A program made the position numbers and the translations under genes. From Plasmodium brasilianum (lineage: Eukaryota; Apicomplexa; Aconoidasida; Haemosporida; Plasmodiidae), in the NCBI RefSeq assembly GCF_023973825.1, contig NC_090114.1:434001-498000 (forward strand): a DNA stretch of 64,000 nucleotides, written 5' to 3'. This document shows positions 56,499-64,000 of the stretch, one piece after another. The stretch's first letter is position 1, and every line of letters starts with the position of its first letter. The notes under the pieces were generated by a model. The model did no database searches. It was not told the DNA's origin and saw nothing but the letters and a program-made list of their open reading frames with translations.

Positions 56499-59400
56499 CT
56501 AGAAGTACGTTTTTTTCTGATGTTTTTTCTCTTTTATTTTTGCCTCGTCCTCATATGTAGGCATATCATTCAAGATGATAGTGTCTGACTCATAATTTGC
56601 TTCTTCTACTTCTTTATCCTTTTTCGTTTTTCTCTTTTTCGCCAAAATTTGCAATGCTCCATCGTCCATTTTTCTGACAGAGTTATATTCGTTGCTATCA
56701 TACACCTCTGCTTTTCTATTTGGATATCGTGGTATTTTTTCATGAGCTTTAAGTATTCCTTTTTTTATTAATCGTTTACGCTCTATGTTCATTTTATGAT
56801 AAAAATACAATTTTTTCGACAAAATTTTATTCTTTTTGCTCATGCAATTTCTCCTAGGAGATATATGCAATGCTTTCCGTCCACCTCTTTTTTGGTACTT
56901 CTTTTTTTTTTTCACAATATCATAATATTTATTTTGCAAATTTAGCATTCTACTAACTTTTTTATTTAAATTTTGAAATATTATTTGTTTCTTATCAGCT
57001 GTTTTTTCGATTATCTCGTTAACTAAACCAGTATTTTTTTTATTAAAAAAAGACGTTAAAGAATTATTTATGATGTTACCTTTTTTAAAAGCAACTTTGT
57101 TCGATTTGTAAATATAATCATTTATATTATTACTGATATCGTAATTTATTATTTGGCAATTATCAAATAGTACACCTCTACTTAATATATTTGTACAAAT
57201 CAAAATATTTGTTTTATTTTTTTTAAAATCTCTATAATTTTTACTTCTATCTTTATAATTCATTTCGTTGTGAATGCAACTAACTTTATATTTCAGCTCT
57301 GACAAAATCTCTGCTACATTCATTACACTTTTTCTAGTATTACAAAATATTACATATCTGTTAAAAAACTGAGAACATTTGAAGTCTCCTCCTACTTTCT
57401 TTACGTCTTTATTATTCAATAGTTCAAGTAATAAAGAAATCTTTTCCTTATTTTTGCTATTAATAAATATGTGTTTCATTTCGCTGCTAATATTATGACT
57501 GTTCATGTTAATTATTTGTTGAGTATATTTGCTTCTTATATTATTACTCAAAAATTCACTTATACAAAATGTTTTTGTGGCTGACACAAATATTGATATA
57601 GGGATGTTTGAGTTAAGCGTGTTTTTTATATTTTCAACGCTGTCACTTTTTTTAATAATGATTTTTTCATCACTTATTGCTTTATTTGTTATTCGAACAG
57701 CTTCGATATTATTTGAGCGTGTGTTTTTTTTAGAAATTCTTGCATGTTCAGAATTTTTTTTGGGCAAGTCTGCTGCTTCGTCGTTTTTTTTGGACAAGTT
57801 TGCTGCTTTGTCGTTTTTTTTGGACAAGTTTGCTGCTTCGTCGTTTTTTTTGGACAAGTTTGCTGCTTCGTCGTTTTTTTTGGACAAGTTTGCTGCTTCG
57901 TCGTTTTTTTTGGACAAGCTTGCTGCTTCTTCGTTTACTTTGGACACACTTATTTTTTCGTCATAGTTGCTATTCTCAGGCTCTTCCCCCTTGTAATCAT
58001 ACCCATACGCAACTTCTTCTTTGCTTATTCTTCCATAATATTTATCAGCACCACCATCGATCCTTCCTTCTTTTTTGTACATACTGCCGTCTACATCCTG
58101 TCCGCATCCCTCATAATTGTTTGTCGTTCTTCCTGTTCTTTGGTCCATGCCCCCGCTTTTCTCTTTTTGCATTTCTTCTGCTTCATCGTCAGTAAAATTC
58201 TTTTTACTTCCCTTCCAAACTCCACTATAATACGTCTGTTCCTTTATGCCACTTGTAATTCCCCCCTTGCGCCTACTCTTTTCACATTCGTTTTCTAAGT
58301 CTGTCGCTTTTTTTTCACTGGAAAGTTGAGATGATTCATTGAGCGTATCGTCATTTGTTATAGTACTTCGAAAATAATACATATTAGTATAATTTTTTAC
58401 GTGGTTAAAAATTAGTTGCAACTTTTTTTCATTAAAAACATTGCATAATGTTTCAGATTCTTCAACAATCAAATATTTTAAAAATTTAAAATTATATAAA
58501 TGTTTATTTTTGCAATTGTCTACTTTCTCAAAAATTTTATCCGGTGTTCCTATTAAAATATCAACATTGTAATTTATTATATTACTATCTTTATTTTTAT
58601 TTTTTTTTTTATTTTTAAAAAAATCGTTTCTATTTAAAAATTCAGCTGTAGCATTGCGATAGTTATATGTTTCGTCCGAGTTATAATTTACATTTTCATT
58701 TTTATATCCTGAAAAAGATTCTACATGATATTTCTTTATGGACTTTTTTTTATTCAAATAACCTCCAGTTAACAACTCGATGTTTATATCAAAATTTTTT
58801 AAAAATGAAAAAAGTTCACAAGCTGCTTCCCTTGTATTTGTCAAAATTATTGCATAGGGGAAAAACACATTTTTCTTATGTTTTAAGCAATTAAGTTTGT
58901 TATTTTTTTTATTTTTAATATAACTACTATTTGTAGTATAATTGTTGTATTTTCTAATATATAAATAGCGATTACGTATTTTATACTTTTCATATGATAT
59001 ATTAAAAAACAAATTATCTTTATTTTTAAGACATTTTAATTTTTCTTTTTTACGAAATAATTTATTTTGAAACTTTTTATAATTATATTTATTTAAAAAA
59101 TGGTAAAAGTTTGACAAATTTTGCATAATTTTTTGATTATTTGTGTAAAAATTGTCTAATATGGGAAGAAAATAACTTAATGTTTTTCCAGTATTATCAG
59201 GACTGATAATTACATACACATCGTTGAAGCATTTTTGTTCATTCGAAATACATTTCATTTCATTATTTGATTCGTTCGTCTTTTCTGTACTTTTGTTACT
59301 CTTCTTTTCATTTTTATAATAACTATCAATCTGTTTGTACTTATCCATATCATAAAAATTGCTCTTCATATTTAAATTCATTTTTAAATATGTATTAATC

Positions 59401-59966
59401 TGCATTCTACTTCTTAGTATTGCATTGTACAAATTTGTTCCTTCGCACATCCTAATTTCATTGCTCTCTATTCTAGGTTTTTCTTTTCCATGTAGCAATA
59501 CAGGTATTACGTTTTGCTGAATTTGCGTTGGATTAAATATTTTTAATTCATTCAATTTTAAATATATGTCTGTTTTGAAATTAAAATCAAGGAAGCTACA
59601 TTTTCTCAGCTCTTCACTTACGTTGGTACTGATTTTGGTACTACTCATGGTGGTACCACTCCTGTTGGTAGTATTCATACTTATCTTCAAATTCCTCTTG
59701 TTCAAATTTGCTCCACTCAAATTTTCTTCTTCCCATTCGTCCTTATTATGGTCTCCTTCATTAGTATTATTGTATCCTACTAATTTACCATCACTGGTCA
59801 ATCCGTTCTTATTATTTCCTATTTCTATTTCTTCACTTACTGGTGTTCTCCTTCCTCTTTTAACATTTATTTTAGCCCTACTACCAAAAAACCTGTACCT
59901 GAACATGTTACAAAATGAATATTTTTCTTCATTAACTAGGCTTCGAAAATATGAATTCTTTATCAT
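56499..59966 (-). CDS. Divergent DEAD-box RNA helicase with degenerate catalytic motifs
   Basis: Both RecA-like halves are recognisable in 1,155 residues, but key residues are changed. Q-motif: FNPTQIQQNVIPVLL (~140). Motif I: SPDNTGKT, where AxTGxGKT is usual (first Gly replaced by Asn). Motif Ib: GTPDK. Motif II: VEESETL in place of DEAD. Motif III: VSAT intact. Motif IV: YVIFCNTRKS. Motif V: ICTNILSRGVLFDN. Motif VI: DYIYKSNKVAFKKG in place of HRIGRTGR, so the arginines that sense ATP are gone. ATP hydrolysis may be weak or lost, leaving an RNA-binding or structural role; this is inference. The N-terminus (MIKNSYFRSLVNEEKYSF...) and very basic C-terminus fit a ribosome-assembly or organellar helicase. 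A ten-residue repeat (SKKNDEAANL) lies in the linker. Single exon, first ATG. Confidence 0.8.
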   Translation of the reverse strand: MIKNSYFRSLVNEEKYSFCNMFRYRFFGSRAKINVKRGRRTPVSEEIEIGNNKNGLTSDGKLVGYNNTNEGDHNKDEWEEENLSGANLNKRNLKISMNTTNRSGTTMSSTKISTNVSEELRKCSFLDFNFKTDIYLKLNELKIFNPTQIQQNVIPVLLHGKEKPRIESNEIRMCEGTNLYNAILRSRMQINTYLKMNLNMKSNFYDMDKYKQIDSYYKNEKKSNKSTEKTNESNNEMKCISNEQKCFNDVYVIISPDNTGKTLSYFLPILDNFYTNNQKIMQNLSNFYHFLNKYNYKKFQNKLFRKKEKLKCLKNKDNLFFNISYEKYKIRNRYLYIRKYNNYTTNSSYIKNKKNNKLNCLKHKKNVFFPYAIILTNTREAACELFSFLKNFDINIELLTGGYLNKKKSIKKYHVESFSGYKNENVNYNSDETYNYRNATAEFLNRNDFFKNKKKNKNKDSNIINYNVDILIGTPDKIFEKVDNCKNKHLYNFKFLKYLIVEESETLCNVFNEKKLQLIFNHVKNYTNMYYFRSTITNDDTLNESSQLSSEKKATDLENECEKSRRKGGITSGIKEQTYYSGVWKGSKKNFTDDEAEEMQKEKSGGMDQRTGRTTNNYEGCGQDVDGSMYKKEGRIDGGADKYYGRISKEEVAYGYDYKGEEPENSNYDEKISVSKVNEEAASLSKKNDEAANLSKKNDEAANLSKKNDEAANLSKKNDKAANLSKKNDEAADLPKKNSEHARISKKNTRSNNIEAVRITNKAISDEKIIIKKSDSVENIKNTLNSNIPISIFVSATKTFCISEFLSNNIRSKYTQQIINMNSHNISSEMKHIFINSKNKEKISLLLELLNNKDVKKVGGDFKCSQFFNRYVIFCNTRKSVMNVAEILSELKYKVSCIHNEMNYKDRSKNYRDFKKNKTNILICTNILSRGVLFDNCQIINYDISNNINDYIYKSNKVAFKKGNIINNSLTSFFNKKNTGLVNEIIEKTADKKQIIFQNLNKKVSRMLNLQNKYYDIVKKKKKYQKRGGRKALHISPRRNCMSKKNKILSKKLYFYHKMNIERKRLIKKGILKAHEKIPRYPNRKAEVYDSNEYNSVRKMDDGALQILAKKRKTKKDKEVEEANYESDTIILNDMPTYEDEAKIKEKKHQKKTYF
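57765..57945 (-). repeat. 30-bp tandem repeat encoding a decapeptide in the helicase
   Basis: About six copies of a 30-bp unit encode SKKNDEAANL with slight drift (DKAANL, DEAADLPKKN). It lies in the insertion between motif II and motif III. Antisense ORFs here are repeat artefacts. Confidence 0.95.
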
Positions 59967-61267
59967 TTTATTTTATTATTTTTTTTTTTTTATTATCATT
60001 TTTTATTTCTCATTGTTTTCAATGCTAGAAGGGGGAAATTTAGTAATTGCAATCTGCCACTAAAATGAGCAGAAAAAGAAAAAAAAAAAAAAAAGGGACG
60101 TATATGTTTTTTTACGTAATATAGGTCCATATCATTTACTTTTTAATATCATGATATTTTTAAAGGCATAAAAATTCGTATGTGTAGAAGTATATGTACA
60201 TATATATATACATAAAGATACTCAAATGTACTTCCCATTTTGGAAAGCAAATATTATAATTACAGAACAATATAACGCCTAAAAACATTTTGAAAAAACC
60301 TTTACCCCTCTATATAGAACGCATAGCTAAATTAAAGGGACAAAAGTCAACATATATCCTTATTAATATTGTGAGCTGACATAAAGTAGCAGCCTCAGAA
60401 ATATATTCAGCAAATACTTTCTTTAAATATGTTCACTGAGAAAAAATTCCAGTTAAAATAAATTAAACCTATTTTACGAATGGGCCTAAGTGACAACACC
60501 ATATGCATATTAACACACGAACTTATTTTTTTCCTTTTTTTTTTTTTTTAATAACATTTGCTTAAAACAGAGAAACAACATTTCTCTGTTGTTTAATCCA
60601 AATGGACATAAATTAAGGGATAGGAAAAGGGGGAGAGAACTCCATATACGGTAAAATTTCTGAATTTTGCATTTTTACTATCAGTTTTAATTTTTTTTTT
60701 TTTTTTTTTTTTATTCTCCCTTCATTTGATTGTTCTTTTTCTTTTCTCATTCTTTTCTTTTTTTTTTAATGTCAAAAATATTCTATAAAATTTTGTTAAA
60801 ATCTTTCTGTAAAAGTTGGCATAATACATGTTAAGGAAAAAATACAATAAAATGCAATAATCGTAGCAACAGAAATATAATGCGTTACAACAAAACTACA
60901 TAGAACAATTGCAAATGCAATCACAACCACAGCTGCAGTTTATCAAAATGCAACTCAGAGTTTTTAAAAAAAATTTCCACTTAAAAATGAAAAAAAAAAA
61001 TAATTTCAAGAAATGTTCTCAATCGTTCAGTGGTTAAATAGTTCATTGGTTTATATATATATATATTTTTTTTTTTTCATATATATTTGGAAAAAATGTT
61101 CATTTTCATCTCATCTTTTAATAAAAGCATAATACATATGAACATAAATGGAAATATTGATCGCCAACTTCAGCTAAGGAAATTATTCGCAAATATTGCA
61201 AAAAAAAGATTGAACCAATGGAATAAAGTGGGGGGATTTTTGTATTAAATTGTGCTTAATTGTCCTT
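59967..61267. other. Spacer between the helicase and RPS29 genes
   Basis: 1.3 kb of AT-rich DNA with poly(A)/poly(T) runs (60077-60094, 60534-60550, 60690-60711). It holds the helicase promoter and the RPS29 3' UTR. I see no gene. Confidence 0.65.
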
Positions 61268-62140
61268 CTATCTATACTGTAAAAGGGAAAGAGTAAACAT
61301 CGCACGTGAATAACACAATCAAGATAGCATGTAACTCATATACGTATATATATATGTATGTGTACATGTATATATGTACATGAACACGGGGTGGTGCAAC
61401 AGGTTATCGTAAAAATACGAAAAAGGCATAAAAACACCTACCTTCTTGAAACCAATTATATCAGCTCTTTCTCGAAAACACTGTCTGCATATGTTGATGT
61501 TATACTTTCTTATTATTGCATGCCTATTGGAGCACACTCGACTAAAAATAGAGAAAATATTATGCGCAAATGTATGTACGTATATTGGTATGTATATATA
61601 TAGCAATACATGATATAAAATGTGTAAATGTAAACAAAACATATTCTAAAGAGATCCACTCTCTAAACATTTTAATGAACATATAATTGTTAGAAACTTT
61701 ATAAGCATAAACACTGTTTTCACTACTGTATTATCTCTTTTTTTTTTTAGCAAAGTATTCAACAATTCAATTCTCTATATGTAGCTGGTATGCAGCAATA
61801 CGGAGTAAATGCCGCTTCGAATATGTAAACGTATGAACGTATGAAGGTACATATATTATGTATATACAAACTTTTTAAACCGACTTTCTGACAAATGAGC
61901 CATTCACATTTTAATAATTTTCATTTTCCCCATGTGCCCTCTTTTCATTATGGTACTTAATTATTTCTTTTTTCGCTTGTACATACATACATATACAAGC
62001 AAAAAAGTATGTGCATGTAAATACATATATTTATATATATATATATATATGCTTATACACATATTTATGTATATATTTTCTTACCATTGCCTTGATCCTT
62101 GGCCGTACTTCTTCGGGTGAACATTTTGAATGCAACCCAT
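61268..62140 (-). CDS. RPS29: 40S ribosomal protein S29 (uS14), three exons
   Basis: A small zinc-binding protein of the 40S subunit head, cytosolic. Exon 1 (62140-62085) reads [18 protein letters not shown]. Exon 2 (61541-61442) starts with the split Cys codon and reads [34 protein letters not shown]. Exon 3 (61276-61268) is only TAT AGA TAG (Tyr, Arg, stop), after the acceptor TTCCCTTTTACAG. All introns are GT-AG (GTAAGA...TTTTTAG; GTAGGT...TTACAG). The total is 54 residues, close to the 56 of human S29. The CxxC...CxxC zinc site (CRVC, CRQC) and the HPxKYGQGSR start are diagnostic. Intron 1 is 543 nt and intron 2 is 165 nt. Expected to be highly expressed; no specific regulatory site was seen. 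Confidence 0.95.
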
Positions 62141-64000
62141 GGTTTTTACAAAATGTTAATAAAAAAAATTTTTAAAGAGAAAAAGTAATTATACTGTAAA
62201 TTTTTAAGCAAAAAGAGATCAAGCTGCAATATAATAAGTACATATATATATTATATAAATATATGTATAATAGTATACACTTAAATTTTATAGCTTCAGC
62301 GCTCTTTGTCAAATGAACTGACAGATTTTAAAACTTAAACTTCTTTAAAAATTAAACATTTCGTAAAGTACTATATTTTTTTCTTAAATTTTTTTTTTTT
62401 TTTTAAAAGATAAATCTTTTTTATTTATATTCAGGGAATAAACAATTACTGTGAACATACTTTTTCGCATATTAGTACAAGTTTATATATTCATATGTGT
62501 TATATACAAATATTTAGCGGTACATTTATTTATTTATGTACATATCGATTGTTTTTTTTATTTCTGGTTAAGAAAATAACTTATATCTATATAATATAAT
62601 GCCTATTCCACTAAAGTAAAAATCATCAGGATATATCGGGTGCTATATATAGTATTGTTTGCCTTAAATAGAAAATATTATGTATTTTATATATTTTGCA
62701 TACTTATTTAATTTGTTTTATTTTGAAGTACAAAACGCAAGTAGCAGAAAAGTTTTATTGATGTATTTTTTTATTTTTCATATATTCCTTTTTTCTCTTA
62801 TTTTTAAACGGGATTTACAATCCTGTCATCATGTATAATTATTATATATATTTATATGTTAGAGATATATACTAATATAATCCATAAAAAAAAGAGGTTG
62901 TAAAAATATTATATTTTTAAAATAACAAAAATTAAGATGATTAATACATTATGCATTTGTATAAAATTAGTAATAATTAAAAACAAAACAAACAAAAAAT
63001 GAAAAAAGCCAAGCGGGAAATAATTAAATTTTCCTATTTTTATATACTCTGAGGAGATAATTAAAAAAAAATATATGAGAGTCAAGGGGGGTTAGGCAAT
63101 GCTGATTTTTTTTTTTTTTTTTTAACATAAACAGTAAATACGTTTTTCATACTTACTAAAATTTTTGAATGTTTATTTGTTTTCTCCTGTTTTGATTTTT
63201 CATTACATATGTGTAGTAATTTATAATATGTATATATTTTTACACATACGTATGTATTATATGTATACGTATATATACTAATCTTATTGTTCCGAATTGG
63301 TGGATTGCCCTCTTACTATTTTTCAATCCATGAGTCATTCCAAACGAACACTGACTACAGGGTGGTGGCAGGAAAAAAAAAAAAGATGTACATGCATATA
63401 TAACACATGCATATATAACACATGCATATATAACACATACATATATAACACATACATATATAACACATACATATATAACACATACATATATAACACATAC
63501 ATATATAACACATACATATATAACACATACATATATAACACATACATATATAACACATACATATATAATACATACATATATAATACATACATATATAATA
63601 CATACATATATATAATACATACATTTATATATATTATATATACATACATACATATATGTATGTATATATAATAATTTGCAGTGCAGATAACAAGGTAACC
63701 TTTTTGTTGCCTTTTTTTTTTTTTTTTAAATAAAAGCAAAAAAGAATAATTAATTATAAAAAATGTAAGATGAGTTTTTTTTTTTTTTTTTTGTGCTTGA
63801 ATTTTCGTACATCAATCATTCCTACGTTATCCGCAAAATAACCTGCGTGAATGTTGTATAAAAAAGTGAGCAACAGCAGTAACAAAAAAAAAAAAATAAA
63901 ATAATATAAAAAAAAAATTAAATTATAAATAGTTTGCGGCATATATTTTGTACATTTTAAGCTATTAGGTAGATCATCAATTATGAAATGGAAAATTATT
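62141..64000. other. RPS29 upstream region and right end of the window
   Basis: AT-rich spacer with poly(T) runs (62389-62404, 63105-63123, 63711-63727, 63775-63792). Two segments are less AT-rich. At 63290-63375 both strands have short open pieces (minus: QCSFGMTHGLKN or SVFVWNDSWIEK before a GTAAGA; plus: SHSKRTLTTGWWQ). At 63785-63850 the minus strand reads GYFADNVGMIDVRKFKHK after a CACGCAG acceptor-like site and runs into a poly-Lys end. These may be small exons of a gene that lies mostly to the right; not enough to call. Confidence 0.5.
63389..63616. repeat. 15-bp tandem minisatellite
   Basis: About fifteen copies of CACATGCATATATAA, changing to CACATACATATATAA and then TACATACATATATAA. 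Because 15 is a multiple of three, several frames on both strands stay open across it and give false repetitive ORFs. Confidence 0.95.

Noticed and set aside
57529..58298. Three overlapping plus-strand ORFs of 145-184 codons inside the helicase gene
   Set aside because: They are Phe/Cys-rich antisense readings of the 30-bp repeat; the helicase strand carries conserved motifs.
63389..63616. CRISPR-like array
   Set aside because: The copies are contiguous 15-bp units without spacers, in a eukaryotic AT-rich genome; it is a minisatellite.
63240..63739. Repetitive 89-137-codon ORFs on both strands near the right end
   Set aside because: They are artefacts of a 15-bp minisatellite without stops in some frames.
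1..64000. tRNA, rRNA, transposon or viral insertion
   Set aside because: I scanned for GC-rich cloverleaf-like segments, T-loop motifs, integrase or reverse-transcriptase motifs and terminal repeats and saw none. A covariance-model search would be needed to exclude small RNAs.

Overview
The window looks like nuclear DNA of a malaria parasite (Plasmodium). It is very AT-rich, with long poly(A)/poly(T) runs and (TA)n tracts between genes. It has few, short, AT-rich introns and very large proteins padded with Asn, Ser, Lys and Glu repeats. Several products are typical of the group, such as an apicoplast-type release factor and a giant phosphopantetheine adenylyltransferase. From memory, and not checked, the order release factor / ORC2 / MCM7 / inositol phosphatase / helicase / ribosomal protein S29 resembles P. 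falciparum chromosome 7. The base composition would also suit a species of the P. malariae/P. ovale kind, but I cannot name the species.

Layout, left to right: the 5' end of a HECT E3 ubiquitin ligase (-, cut by the window edge); a possible small spliced gene (+); phosphopantetheine adenylyltransferase (+); a PP2C-family phosphatase (-); an RF2-type organellar release factor (-); an mRNA cap guanine-N7 methyltransferase with a long N-terminal extension (-); two large proteins of unknown function (+, +); ORC2 (+) facing MCM7 (-); a synaptojanin-like SAC plus 5-phosphatase protein of about 2,850 residues (-); a degenerate DEAD-box helicase (-); and ribosomal protein S29 (-, three exons, the last only 9 nt). 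Roles cover DNA replication licensing (ORC2, MCM7), RNA and translation (cap methyltransferase, helicase, S29, RF2), CoA synthesis, phosphoinositide turnover and ubiquitination. These are independent housekeeping genes, not an operon or a dedicated system.

The most notable structural observation is that three genes are broken four times, each time inside a poly(A) tract of 16 to 34 nt on the coding strand. In every case adding one base restores one long frame, and the total coding length then becomes an exact multiple of three. Under-called homopolymers are the simplest explanation; real slippage is the alternative. The long spacers also hold several short, splice-bounded open fragments that might be unannotated micro-genes. 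RPS29 shows that such genes exist here and are invisible to a length-filtered ORF search. I found no tRNA, rRNA, CRISPR array, transposon or viral element, and no convincing undescribed multi-gene system.
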